This document shows, one piece after another, positions 1-8,201 of a stretch of DNA of 64,000 nucleotides. The notes below the pieces were generated by a model that ran no database searches, was not told the DNA's origin, and worked only from the letters and a program-made list of their open reading frames with translations. The translations under genes were made by a program, and so were the position numbers. Origin of the DNA: Planctomycetota bacterium (GTDB lineage: Bacteria; Planctomycetota; GCA-002687715); the NCBI GenBank assembly GCA_009691765.1, contig SIAO01000012.1, forward strand, positions 1 to 64,000. Direction: 5' to 3'. Each line of letters begins with the position of its first letter. The first letter of the stretch is position 1.

Positions 1-74
1 AGCGTTTCTGCATATCCCGCGCCCAGAGCCCTACACAGCGTGTGTCCCAACGGAGAGACACTTTGTGTCCCTCC

Positions 75-106
75 AAAACGACAGCAGGGCTGCCTTGCGG
101 CAGCCC
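75..106 (-). terminator. Rho-independent terminator of the porin gene
   Basis: On the minus strand, 46 bases past the porin stop codon, an 8-bp perfect stem (87-94 with 99-106, arms GGGCTGCC/GGCAGCCC) closes a GCAA tetraloop and is followed by a T-rich tract (GTCGTTTTGG, 74-83). Stem, tetraloop and trailing Ts are seen directly; function is inferred. Confidence 0.75.
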
Positions 107-151
107 CGTGTCTTCATCTGGCAGAGCCAGATGATTCACACCTCAAGCATC

Positions 152-1414
152 TCAGAACGCGATGCGCGCTTGAACATACAAGAAGGTGTCGTTGTCGCCG
201 ACATCAGGCGAAAGGAACGCAATGCCTGCTCCCAGGGTTGCGTTGTCGGCGCAGGCATGCTCTGCCCAAACATCGACTTCTGTGCCTGCGTTCAACGCAT
301 CGGCGTCTTGGTCGAAGAAGGCGACGGTCGCGCCACTAGTCCAACCACTGCCGCAAGCAAAGCTTGCACCGACTTGGAGGGAGAAGACGTCGCTGCCGTT
401 GGTCCCGTCGATGACGAAAGCGTCAGCGAGGCCGTAACGAGCGCGATAGCCCGTGTTGCTGTGACGGTTGCCAGTGAAGTCGTAACCGTCCTCAGCGGAG
501 TACCAGCGCGCGAAGAGGCCGAGATCCTTGCTCACATCATAATCAGCAGTGACTTCGTACGCGAAGGTGTCGTCAGCGCCGCCGGTGTCTTCCTGAACAT
601 CGAGGTTGGCATCGAGGCCAAGCCCGCCGAAGCTGCCGGCGAAGTGCGCACCGTAACGGTTGCCCACTGCGGTGATGGGAACGATATTCTGGTCGCTTGA
701 CTGATAGTAGGCCTCGACGGTCATGTCCTTAAGGGACTTGATCGCGACATACAGCAGATAGTTCTGGTTATGACCACCAGCGCCTGCGGTGCTGTTGAGG
801 TCATAGACCAAGTTCAGCGCGACAGATTCGGTGCCGTAGGAGAAGTTGATGAGATCCGAGTTGTTGCCCGTATTCCAATCATCCACACCCCATGCGAACT
901 GATTGCCAAAGGCCAGTTCCTGACGGCCGAGACGCATGCCAAGGCCATCGACGCCAAGGAAATTCGACCAGTTGCCGTAGGCTTGATAGATGGAGGGGCT
1001 CAGGGCGCCTGTGCCGACGCCGGTTCCAAGGTTCCAATCCGTCTGCATGTCGACACGCATGGAAATGCCGTTGCCGATGTCGTAGCCGAAGCCAATACGC
1101 GCCAAATTGGCAATATCCCAGGCATCCGGACCAGTGACAAACTTAGTCGCGTAACGGGCACGGAACTCGCCCGAGAAGGTGACCTTCGGGGCGGCGGTGC
1201 CGACCGAGAAGCGCTCGGCGAGGGCATTGACTTGCCCTTCGAGTGCTGCGCCATCGTTCGCGCCCTTGAGCGCGGAGTTCTCCACTTCGAGGGCCGCCAC
1301 GCGCGCCTTGAGCTCGCGGAGATCCTTCGAGACCGAATCAGTGGATTGCGCAAAGCTTGCGGGCACCACGAGTGCAACCGCCAGCAGGGCAGCCAGAATA
1401 TTCCAATTTCTCAT
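152..1414 (-). CDS. Outer-membrane porin with N-terminal coiled coil
   Basis: This 420-residue protein has a typical Sec signal peptide (residues 1-22, cleavage after SFA). Next comes a heptad-rich segment (about 28-70, RELKARVAALEVENSAL) that looks like a short coiled coil. The rest is glycine- and aromatic-rich, with alternating beta-strand character, and ends in a terminal phenylalanine (VQARIAF), the usual outer-membrane barrel signal. It probably forms a passive diffusion channel; the substrate cannot be read from sequence. The ATG has AGGAG and AAGGA upstream. The gene stands alone, with its own long leader and a strong terminator. The coiled coil may form a periplasmic trimer stalk, as in other porins with such N-termini; that part is inference. 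Confidence 0.8.
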   Translation of the reverse strand: MRNWNILAALLAVALVVPASFAQSTDSVSKDLRELKARVAALEVENSALKGANDGAALEGQVNALAERFSVGTAAPKVTFSGEFRARYATKFVTGPDAWDIANLARIGFGYDIGNGISMRVDMQTDWNLGTGVGTGALSPSIYQAYGNWSNFLGVDGLGMRLGRQELAFGNQFAWGVDDWNTGNNSDLINFSYGTESVALNLVYDLNSTAGAGGHNQNYLLYVAIKSLKDMTVEAYYQSSDQNIVPITAVGNRYGAHFAGSFGGLGLDANLDVQEDTGGADDTFAYEVTADYDVSKDLGLFARWYSAEDGYDFTGNRHSNTGYRARYGLADAFVIDGTNGSDVFSLQVGASFACGSGWTSGATVAFFDQDADALNAGTEVDVWAEHACADNATLGAGIAFLSPDVGDNDTFLYVQARIAF

Positions 1415-1444
1415 GTGTGTCCTTGCTCCTCAGAAACGACAGTT

Positions 1445-1486
1445 AATCAGAACGAACCCGAGACCTTTCTCCGAACCGTTCTGATT
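1445..1486 (-). repeat. 10-bp inverted repeat in porin leader
   Basis: Perfect inverted repeat AATCAGAACG / CGTTCTGATT with 22 bases between the arms. It lies 30 bases upstream of the porin start codon, so as RNA it would form a hairpin close to the ribosome binding site. A control role is possible but not shown. Confidence 0.55.
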
Positions 1487-1708
1487 CGAGCACCTTCAAG
1501 GCTGAACTCGCTGCTATTTGCAGCGAAGGGCCAGCCCCAACCGGCACCCATTGTGAACACTTTGGGCCACTTGACCCATGGCGTCAACCGCTGACGCCCC
1601 TAATTTTCAGACCCAACGAGCGCAAGCCCATCGGATTGGCGGGTAGCATACACGGGCTCCCCAATGCTGCAAGGGCTCGAGCATTTCCGCGCACAAATTG
1701 CGCGACAA

Positions 1709-1737
1709 ATTATCCGTAAGCCATTTGCGTGAAGCAA
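1709..1737 (-). promoter_or_regulatory. Candidate sigma70 promoter for the porin gene
   Basis: Read on the minus strand: TTGCTT (1732-1737), a 17-base spacer and GATAAT (1709-1714). The -10 matches consensus at 5 of 6 positions, the -35 at 3 of 6. It lies just downstream of the preceding small gene, so the porin is probably transcribed separately. Confidence 0.45.
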
Positions 1738-1751
1738 CTTATGGATACGCT

Positions 1752-1994
1752 CTAAATCTTGTCCGGAGCGTTCTCCTTGAGAACTTCGACGTCCACGCCC
1801 TTCGCCCGCAGGAACTCCACAGCCCGGTCCAGCTCGGCAACTTCGCCATCCATCTCGAGGGCCATGAGCGCCACATCCTTGCTGATGGAGGCCCCTTGGA
1901 TATTCGGCACTACCTTGAAGTCCCGACCAAGCGTGTAAAGCAACGGTTCACCCAAGATTTTCTGCGGGAATGATAGGAAAAGTTTGCGCTTCAT
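1752..1994 (-). CDS. NIL-domain (ferredoxin-fold) small protein
   Basis: An 80-residue protein that resembles the NIL domain, a small ferredoxin-like fold found at the C-terminus of methionine-transporter ATPase MetN and as free-standing proteins. Visible signs are the opening KRKLFLSFPQ, the central GASISKDVALMALEMDG and the closing FLRAKGVDVEVL, which match the beta-alpha-beta pattern. In MetN this domain senses methionine; as a lone protein its ligand is unknown. Its ATG overlaps the stop codon of the upstream membrane-protein gene by 4 bases (ATGA), so the two are translationally linked. Confidence 0.7.
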   Translation of the reverse strand: MKRKLFLSFPQKILGEPLLYTLGRDFKVVPNIQGASISKDVALMALEMDGEVAELDRAVEFLRAKGVDVEVLKENAPDKI

Positions 1995-2686
1995 GCTGGT
2001 GTCCTGGGATTTCGAAACGGGGCGAGCGACACTTGCAGGTTAGGTGACATGCGGCGCCTCAAAAAGGCCCGGCGCAGCCGCTGCAGGCCCCAACCGAGCA
2101 CACAGCACACCCCAGCTACGATGAGCGGAGTTCGCACGTCACCACCCGACAGCGATGGGCAGTAGCGGTCACCTATCAATTCATAGAAGCCCGGTGACCT
2201 TGTCCAGTCGAGGTGCATAACCACGCCCAGCGCCCAAGCCTGCGGAGTGAAGCTCATGCAAGCGAGCGGGACTGCTCCGGCTGGCCACCACACAGGTAGC
2301 AGCAGCGCTGTTCCGGCCGCCGCCGCCACGACAAACCGTGAAAATCCGTGCAGTCCCAGCGCCCTCAGAGGGAGAGTCAGAGACCAAAGCAACAACATCC
2401 AACAACTGAGAACTAGGAGAAGCAGCGCCCCTTGGTTTGCGGTCGCACCCAGCAGCCAGAGGACAAGGAAAACTGATGCGGCGCTGCTCACAACAGTCAG
2501 CGGCTTGCTGAACGCATTGAGCGCTGTTTCCTCAGTACCCCAAGCAATCCTCAATGGCACGACGCACAGCAGCAATCCCGTAGCGAGTGGCGGTCGCTGT
2601 TCCGGGGGCGCAAACAGCGTTACGGCCCCACAGACACCGACCGACACGCCGGCCATGACAACCGCGCTCCATTTCTCAGCGAGCAC
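1991..2686 (-). CDS. Hypothetical multi-pass membrane protein
   Basis: A 231-residue protein with about six hydrophobic segments (roughly residues 8-26, 32-46, 65-82, 85-103, 115-140 and 185-202) and a basic, arginine-rich tail (RRAFLRRRMSPN). I recognise no family. The start is GTG at 2686, overlapping the end of the upstream toroid lipoprotein gene by 11 bases; an ATG at 2656 is an alternative and would give 221 residues. It is sandwiched between that lipoprotein gene and the NIL-domain gene with overlaps on both sides, so the three form one operon and may serve one envelope process. Confidence 0.6.
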   Translation of the reverse strand: MLAEKWSAVVMAGVSVGVCGAVTLFAPPEQRPPLATGLLLCVVPLRIAWGTEETALNAFSKPLTVVSSAASVFLVLWLLGATANQGALLLLVLSCWMLLLWSLTLPLRALGLHGFSRFVVAAAAGTALLLPVWWPAGAVPLACMSFTPQAWALGVVMHLDWTRSPGFYELIGDRYCPSLSGGDVRTPLIVAGVCCVLGWGLQRLRRAFLRRRMSPNLQVSLAPFRNPRTPA

Positions 2687-3890
2687 TACGGCATTCCGCC
2701 AGCGCCATGAGGGCGTAACTCGTGCAAAGCACGGGCGAGCCTTCCCACCAACGGTCCTTGCTGTTCACCCAAGAACCATCAGCCGCTTGCTTCGCGAGCA
2801 GCACTGTAGACAGATCCTTGCGCCAATCCCTCAGATTGAGAGCTGCGAGGTCTACCCCCCGCTTCTCCGCTGCTCCCAAAGCACGCGCCACCGTGAGATA
2901 GTAGTAGTAGAGCCCTTCGTAGCGCTGCTCTGGCTTGTCGCGAAACTCCATGCCGGGGTTCCATTCGAGCTGCCAGTTCTTGCTGATCCACTGGAGCGCG
3001 GTCACCACGCGAGGGTCTTTGGCGTCGAGCTCGCAGAGCAAGTAGCTCTTCAGCAGCGCGTAAGTCATGGATCCGTAACTGCGAAACACACGGCGGCCGT
3101 CGCTGAGCGCTTCGACGCCGGCTTTGCTGTCACCGGGCCTGTAGATGCCACCACCGTCGTTGCCTGGGACCACCACGGTTCCATCGGGAAGCGTGTGCTT
3201 CTGATCATTGCTTTCACTGCGGTTCTGGCTGCGCTGCAAGAAAACCAGAGCTTTCTTGTAGTACGCGTCGTCTTTCGCGAGCCCTGCTGCATGCGCCGCA
3301 TCCACGGCCCACTGCGTGGTGGACATGTTGATGTCCCCAGCTCCGCCATAGCCGATGCCACCGTAGTTCTCAGAGCTCTGCTGCACGCCTTCGCCTTCAT
3401 CGGTCTGCGCCACACGTAAGTATTCGCGTCCTTTGCGCAGCGTTTCCGCCCACGCTGGATCTTGCGCAGCGGCGAACGCCATCAGCGACGCCGCCGTGCA
3501 GTAGACAGCGAGCTGTTGATCGTAGATGGCTCCATCCGGTTTTTGCATCGCAGCAAGCCAAGTGAGCCCAGGCCTACAGAACTCGGCAGTTTCTGGGCTC
3601 GAAATGGTCTCCACGGCGGTGAGCACCAGCGCCGTCATGCCGACATCCGCACCTTTTGCCGGATCAAACGCGTACTTGCCGGCGACTGCCGCACCACGCA
3701 ACCAAACCGCGCCGCGCTGCATCGATGCCTCGACGCCAGTGACCGCAGATGGCTCGACTTCCGTCGGTTTCGCTACGGGAAGAACCACCGCAGCGGTGTC
3801 CTGCCCGCAGGCAACAAACAGCACACCGCAGCATGCCACCAGCACGCTGCCCGCGGCACTTCGAATTCGACGCTCGTTGCTCATCTTCAT
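2676..3890 (-). CDS. Prenyltransferase/squalene-oxidase repeat lipoprotein
   Basis: A 404-residue protein that starts with a lipoprotein signal (about residues 10-28, LFVAC) and continues as an alpha/alpha-toroid of the terpene-cyclase/prenyltransferase repeat type. The repeated element 'K..DGSW' is seen near the end (AADGSW) and in the first repeat (QKPDGAI), with regular helical spacing such as STTQWAVDAAHAAG. Such proteins are frequent in Planctomycetota, where the toroid appears not to be enzymatic; the catalytic DxDD motif of squalene-hopene cyclases is not visible. Start 3890 is preferred over 3902 because GGAG sits 8 bases upstream. First gene of the three-gene operon running to 1752. 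Confidence 0.75.
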   Translation of the reverse strand: MKMSNERRIRSAAGSVLVACCGVLFVACGQDTAAVVLPVAKPTEVEPSAVTGVEASMQRGAVWLRGAAVAGKYAFDPAKGADVGMTALVLTAVETISSPETAEFCRPGLTWLAAMQKPDGAIYDQQLAVYCTAASLMAFAAAQDPAWAETLRKGREYLRVAQTDEGEGVQQSSENYGGIGYGGAGDINMSTTQWAVDAAHAAGLAKDDAYYKKALVFLQRSQNRSESNDQKHTLPDGTVVVPGNDGGGIYRPGDSKAGVEALSDGRRVFRSYGSMTYALLKSYLLCELDAKDPRVVTALQWISKNWQLEWNPGMEFRDKPEQRYEGLYYYYLTVARALGAAEKRGVDLAALNLRDWRKDLSTVLLAKQAADGSWVNSKDRWWEGSPVLCTSYALMALAECRSAR

Positions 3891-3955
3891 GCTCGGCTCC
3901 ATGCGCGCTCAAGATAGCGCGGGAATACCTTCAGCGGTTGGACTCATCGTTGGGT

Positions 3956-5953
3956 TCAGGCGATGCCGCAAAGCAAGCAAGTTTGGCGGGCGCACCACGC
4001 CGCTGACCATGCAAGGAGTGTGAAAGCCACGAACTGACCGATGGCGAAGCGCCACGAGTCGCTTTCACGAGCGACCACGGCGATGGTAGCCACGCACTGC
4101 AGAGCCACCGCATAAAAGACTAGGAGCGCCACCACAGTCGCGAGCGTGAACACAGGCCCACTGCCACCATCGTGGTGCGCATTGACAAGCACGCTGGCCA
4201 ACTTGGCGTCACCCAAGGTGCCCACCGATTCTTCAACGGCATACACCACGGACATGGTGCTATTGAACACTTCGCGTGCCGCAAGAGACGCAACGATGGC
4301 AATGCCGATGCGCCAGTCGAAACCCAAAGGTTGAATCAGAGGCTCGATCACCTTGCCGAGCTGGCCCGCGTAGCTGCTCTCAAGCGCCGCAGCCTTCTCG
4401 ATCGCTGACGACGCGACAATGTCAGGGCGCGGGAAAGTGGTCAACACCCACACCGCGATGGAAAAACCAAGAATCATGGTGCCGGCGCGCCGCAAGAAAG
4501 CTCCACCGCGTTGTACAAGACGCAGTGCAACTGCACGCGTTGTCGGAAATCTGTAGATCGGAAGTTCCAAGAGCAAGGGCAACGCCGCTGCGCGACGAAG
4601 AACACGATCGAAAACGCCCGCTGCAAAGAATGCGAGCAGCACACCGAATAAGTAAAGGCCAAGCAAGACGACGCCCTGAAGGCTCAAGAACCCCAAGATC
4701 GATGTCTTCGGAATGAACGCGCTGATGAGCAATGTGTAAACGGGCAGTCGCGCGCTGCAAGTGAGTAACGGTGCCACAAACATGGCCACTCGGCGCTCAC
4801 GCTGATCGTCCACACTGCGCAGGCCGAGGATGCCTGGCACGGCACAGGCGAACGATGACAACAGCGGCGCAAATGACCTACCGCTCAAACCGACCGCTGC
4901 AAAAGGACGGTCGACGATGAAAGCCGCGCGTGCGAGATAGCCGCTGTCCTCCAGCAGAATCAAGCACGTGAACAAGATCAGAATCTGCGGCAAGAACACA
5001 ACGACAGCACCAACGCCCGCCAACGCTCCATCGACGACGAGATCTAGCACAAGGCCTGCTCCCATCAACGAGCGCAACGCCGCGCCCACGATGGAGAACA
5101 GCATTTCGATGCCGTCAACTGCAGGTGTGGCGAGGACGAAAACCCCTTGAAACACCGCGCCCATCACCAAGAGAAACAGCAAAGGGCCAACGACGGGGTG
5201 CAGACACCAACGATCGATCCGGTCGCTGCGCGCTCGCAGGCTGCTTTCCGTAGCGGTGCGGACATGCACCATGATGCTCTCGGCAAAACGCCAACGCGCC
5301 GCGGCTTCTTGCTGCACGAAACCGCCGGTGTCCACGGCATCGCGAATACTCGCCCAGCGCGCCGGACTCGCATCTGTCGTGATATTCACTCCCGGAGTGT
5401 GCGCGAGCGGCGTGCTCTTTCCGTGCCCAGCAATGCCAGCGCGCATGCATGCTGCGAGTTCGGCGATACCCTCGCCACGCAACGCCGAAGTCGCCAATAC
5501 TGGCAAACCACCGAGCGCGCGCGAAAGCCCCTCGGTATCCACTGGGCAGCCTTCAGCACGCGCTTCGTCGGCCATGTTCACGCACACGACGCATGGAATG
5601 CCTGTGTCCAAAATTTGCGAGAGCAAGAACAAGCCGCGGCGTAATTGCGTCGCATCAAGAATAACGACAGCGCCATCCACGGCCGCGCGCAAGGAACCGC
5701 TACGCAACAGCGCAGCGGCTGTAATTCCCTCATCAATAGAGCGTGGCACCAGCGAGCGCACGCCGGGAAGATCTACGACACGCACGGGCACGCCGACACC
5801 GCTCAGATCGCCTTCGCGGCGCTCTACCGTGACGCCTGCGTAATTCGCGACGCGCTGGTGCAATCCAGTAAGCGCATTGAATAACGCCGTCTTGCCCACA
5901 TTGGGGTTGCCGACGAGCGCATAGCTACGCACCGCCGCTGGAGCGTCACGCAT
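3956..5953 (-). CDS. feoB: Ferrous iron transporter FeoB
   Basis: FeoB is the inner-membrane Fe(II) permease with a cytosolic G domain. In this 665-residue copy G1 is GNPNVGKT (residues 15-22), G3 is DLPG (61-64) and G4 is NMAD (126-129). The membrane domain follows with the two inverted Gate segments, including LLSSFACAVPGILGLR and LLTCSARLPVY, whose cysteines lie where FeoB Gate cysteines are expected. The length is slightly below the E. coli type. The start chosen at 5953 puts ATG just before the G domain and overlaps the feoA stop by 8 bases, so feoA and feoB are translationally coupled. No separate FeoC was found. Confidence 0.95.
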   Translation of the reverse strand: MRDAPAAVRSYALVGNPNVGKTALFNALTGLHQRVANYAGVTVERREGDLSGVGVPVRVVDLPGVRSLVPRSIDEGITAAALLRSGSLRAAVDGAVVILDATQLRRGLFLLSQILDTGIPCVVCVNMADEARAEGCPVDTEGLSRALGGLPVLATSALRGEGIAELAACMRAGIAGHGKSTPLAHTPGVNITTDASPARWASIRDAVDTGGFVQQEAAARWRFAESIMVHVRTATESSLRARSDRIDRWCLHPVVGPLLFLLVMGAVFQGVFVLATPAVDGIEMLFSIVGAALRSLMGAGLVLDLVVDGALAGVGAVVVFLPQILILFTCLILLEDSGYLARAAFIVDRPFAAVGLSGRSFAPLLSSFACAVPGILGLRSVDDQRERRVAMFVAPLLTCSARLPVYTLLISAFIPKTSILGFLSLQGVVLLGLYLFGVLLAFFAAGVFDRVLRRAAALPLLLELPIYRFPTTRAVALRLVQRGGAFLRRAGTMILGFSIAVWVLTTFPRPDIVASSAIEKAAALESSYAGQLGKVIEPLIQPLGFDWRIGIAIVASLAAREVFNSTMSVVYAVEESVGTLGDAKLASVLVNAHHDGGSGPVFTLATVVALLVFYAVALQCVATIAVVARESDSWRFAIGQFVAFTLLAWSAAWCARQTCLLCGIA

Positions 5954-6212
5954 GGATCTGCACCATGACGAGAGCCGCGGTTTCGGCACGTAGAGAAAAC
6001 CGTGCGCCGTCGATTTCGACTTCCAGTGGCGAGCCCAACGGTGCGCGGCGCACCAAACGCACGCGCGCACCTGGCACAAATCCGGCCTCGGCGAGCTTCA
6101 ACGCGACCGTGGCGCTGCCCTGCAGCTCGAGCAAAACGCCACCGATTCCCTCCGCGAGTTGCGCGAGTGCTACGGCTTTCCGCGGAGATTCTCGCACGAA
6201 TGCTGAGACCAT
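5946..6212 (-). CDS. feoA: FeoA, SH3-like partner of FeoB
   Basis: An 88-residue cytosolic protein with the FeoA SH3-like fold: LAEGIGGVLLEL, then LAEAGFVPGARVRLVRRAP, then LEVEIDGARFSLRAETAALV. FeoA proteins support FeoB-driven iron uptake, probably by acting on the G domain. It immediately precedes and overlaps feoB. A -10 element (TATACT) ends only 5 bases before the ATG, so the mRNA is probably leaderless; no Shine-Dalgarno is present. A 7-3-7 palindrome is centred on the start codon. The Fur-family gene lies 58 bases upstream on the same strand. Confidence 0.9.
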   Translation of the reverse strand: MVSAFVRESPRKAVALAQLAEGIGGVLLELQGSATVALKLAEAGFVPGARVRLVRRAPLGSPLEVEIDGARFSLRAETAALVMVQIHA

Positions 6213-6219
6213 GTCTCAG
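6203..6219. promoter_or_regulatory. Palindromic candidate operator over feoA start
   Basis: Perfect inverted repeat CTGAGAC-CAT-GTCTCAG. The central three bases are the feoA start codon and one arm overlaps the -10 element, so a bound repressor would block RNA polymerase. It does not look like a classical Fur box, but a Fur-family gene is next door. Operator role is inferred. Confidence 0.45.
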
Positions 6220-6245
6220 TATAGCCTGCAGCGTTGCAGCGCCAA
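6218..6245 (-). promoter_or_regulatory. Candidate leaderless promoter of feoAB
   Basis: On the minus strand TTGGCG (6240-6245), a 16-base spacer and TATACT (6218-6223). The -10 matches 5 of 6 consensus positions. Transcription would begin about 7 bases later, at or next to the A of the feoA ATG (6212), giving a leaderless transcript. Confidence 0.5.
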
Positions 6246-6270
6246 CACACGTCTTTCCACGCGCGCCGCC

Positions 6271-6768
6271 TTAGAGCTTCGCGCCAGTTTCACGCGCACG
6301 CTGCCGTCGGCATGCGCCGCAATAGCCATACAACTTCAGACTGTGCGAGGTGAGTTCAAAATCGGATTCCGAAGCCACGCGCTCCTGCAAGGCCTCAATG
6401 CTGGGCGAAGTGAACTCGGTGATGCCCCGACATCCGATGCAGAAGAGATGATCGTGGTGCGCATGCCCAAGTGAGGATTCGTAGAAGAGTGCACCCTGAC
6501 CGAACTCATGACTAATGAGCAAACTGCACTCACACATCATGCCAAGAGTGCGATACAGCGTTGCCTTGCTCACTCGCACCGAGGCATCAAGACGTCCTTG
6601 CAAGGTCTCCGCAGTGAAATGCCCATGCATGCACGCAATGCTACGCACGAGCTTCATGCGCACTTTGGAAGCTTTGAGTTTTCGCTCACGGACATGCCGA
6701 TCTAAGACGCATTCGGCGTCGGCTGCGATCGCATCGTTGTTTACGGCACTGCGCGGTGTCCGCTGCAT
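6271..6768 (-). CDS. Fur-family metalloregulator
   Basis: A 165-residue Fur-superfamily repressor. The winged-helix DNA-binding part spans about residues 20-95 (HFTAETLQGRL, VSKATLYRTLGMM). The C-terminal metal/dimer domain carries HAHHDHLFC (102-110) and two CxxC pairs (110-113 and 150-153), the usual structural zinc site. The family covers Fur, Zur, PerR and Mur, which cannot be separated on motifs alone; iron is the likely signal because feoAB follows directly. Start 6768 was chosen because an upstream extension would overlap purD and lacks family similarity; it leaves a 22-base gap to the purD stop. Confidence 0.85.
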   Translation of the reverse strand: MQRTPRSAVNNDAIAADAECVLDRHVRERKLKASKVRMKLVRSIACMHGHFTAETLQGRLDASVRVSKATLYRTLGMMCECSLLISHEFGQGALFYESSLGHAHHDHLFCIGCRGITEFTSPSIEALQERVASESDFELTSHSLKLYGYCGACRRQRARETGAKL

Positions 6769-6790
6769 GGCGCTCTCCGCTGAAAGACTA

Positions 6791-8086
6791 TCAGAGCGCG
6801 AGGGCGCCACTGAGCGCACGCATACCGATGTCTTTGCGGTACTGCATGCCCTCGAACTGAATATCCGCGATAGCGCTGTAGGCCCGTTTGCGTGCAGCAG
6901 CAATGTCCGCCCCAAGCGCCGTCACGGCCAGCACGCGACCACCCGCAACGCGCAGGTGTCCGTGACTCATGGTCGTGCCTGCATGGAACACAAGCACATC
7001 TTCGCGTTTCTCTGCGGCCTCAACACCGGCAATGACCGCGCCCTGCAGCGGACTGCCTGGATATCCTGCGGCACAGAGCATCACAGTGACAGCTGCGCGC
7101 GAATCCAGCGCAAACACTGCATCCGAAACGCTTTCGAGACGGCCCTGCGCGCAAGCGAGCAGCGGTTCCAGCAAGTCGCACTGCATACGCGGCAACAACA
7201 CTTCCGTTTCCGGATCGCCGAAGCGCGCGTTGTATTCCAGCACTTTCGGACCACTGCGCGTGAGCATCAGGCCCGCGTAAATGACACCGCGGTAACTGCG
7301 CCCAGCTTTCGACAACTGATGAAGTGTCGGAAAGAGGATTTCCTCTTCGACGCGCCGAATTCCCTTGGCATCGAGATTCGTTGCAGGTGACACCGCGCCC
7401 ATGCCGCCCGTGTTGGGTCCTTGGTCGCCATCCAACAGACGCTTGTGATCTTGCGAGGTCGGCAGCGTCAGCATGGTGCTGCCGTCGGTGAGGCAATGAA
7501 TACTCACTTCTTCGCCGTGCAGAAACTCCTCGATGAGCACAGATGATCCACTGTCGCCATGCAAGCGCGATTCGATCATGCTGCTGACGGCGTCCGTAGC
7601 CGCGGTCTCATCCTCACAAATCACCACGCCTTTGCCACCAGCAAGACCTGACGCTTTCACAACCAGCGGATAGGAAACGCCTCCGCGCAAGTAGTCGCGA
7701 GCGCTACGCGCATCATGAAACACGCGGTACGAAGCCGTAGGAATGCCTCCACGACTCATCAAGCCCTTGGCGAATGCTTTGGATCCCTCAAGCTCTGCGC
7801 CATCGCGCGAGGGACCGAACACTGCGATGTCTTCCGCTCGCAGTGCATCGCCGAGCCCAGCAGTCAGCGCCGCTTCGGGGCCGACCACAACAAACTCAAT
7901 GGCATTCGCTTTGCAAAACGCGCGCAAGCCCGCGACATCCGTTGCGACGATGTTGATGTTCTCGGCCATGCTCGCTGTGCCGGGATTCCCTGGAGCGCAG
8001 AACAAGCGCTTGATCTGCGGGCTCTGCGCCAATTTCCAGCACAACGCGTGTTCGCGCCCGCCTCCACCTACCACCAGCACGTTCAT
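6791..8086 (-). CDS. purD: Phosphoribosylamine--glycine ligase
   Basis: PurD (GAR synthetase) joins phosphoribosylamine and glycine with ATP in de novo purine synthesis. The 431-residue protein opens with the diagnostic NVLVVGGGGREHAL and has the ATP-grasp central region (VVKASGLAGGKGV) and the signature FNARFGDPE-type segment, here YNARFGDPETEVLLPR. Length is standard. The ATG at 8086 is preferred because the conserved N-terminus begins right there; earlier in-frame starts add a non-homologous stretch. It is followed after 22 bases by the Fur-family gene, so both may share a transcript. A second purine gene, purB, lies elsewhere in the window. Confidence 0.95.
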   Translation of the reverse strand: MNVLVVGGGGREHALCWKLAQSPQIKRLFCAPGNPGTASMAENINIVATDVAGLRAFCKANAIEFVVVGPEAALTAGLGDALRAEDIAVFGPSRDGAELEGSKAFAKGLMSRGGIPTASYRVFHDARSARDYLRGGVSYPLVVKASGLAGGKGVVICEDETAATDAVSSMIESRLHGDSGSSVLIEEFLHGEEVSIHCLTDGSTMLTLPTSQDHKRLLDGDQGPNTGGMGAVSPATNLDAKGIRRVEEEILFPTLHQLSKAGRSYRGVIYAGLMLTRSGPKVLEYNARFGDPETEVLLPRMQCDLLEPLLACAQGRLESVSDAVFALDSRAAVTVMLCAAGYPGSPLQGAVIAGVEAAEKREDVLVFHAGTTMSHGHLRVAGGRVLAVTALGADIAAARKRAYSAIADIQFEGMQYRKDIGMRALSGALAL

Positions 8087-8201
8087 GGCAAAGATCTCCA
8101 CTCGGGCCATACAGGCCGTGCAGAGCATAGAAGCGTGCAGGGCGCGGCACCAGCACAGGTGCAGCGCCCCATGGCACAGCCGAAAGATCTTCAGAATCGC
8201 A

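Larger units (their letters stand above)
1415..1751 (-). other. Long structured leader region of the porin gene
   Basis: These 337 bases hold no credible gene. On the minus strand they carry a sigma70-like promoter near the far end (1709-1737). That leaves a 5' leader of about 290 nt with several inverted repeats: a perfect 10-bp pair AATCAGAACG (1445-1454) / CGTTCTGATT (1477-1486), a 6-bp hairpin CGCTGC/GCAGCG (1509-1525), and the interrupted palindrome TTGAC-n7-GTCAA around 1571-1587. No known riboswitch was recognised. Confidence 0.5.

Noticed and set aside
2247-3419. 390-codon open frame on the plus strand opposite the toroid lipoprotein and membrane-protein genes
   Set aside because: Lies opposite two genes with clear signals and no family similarity.
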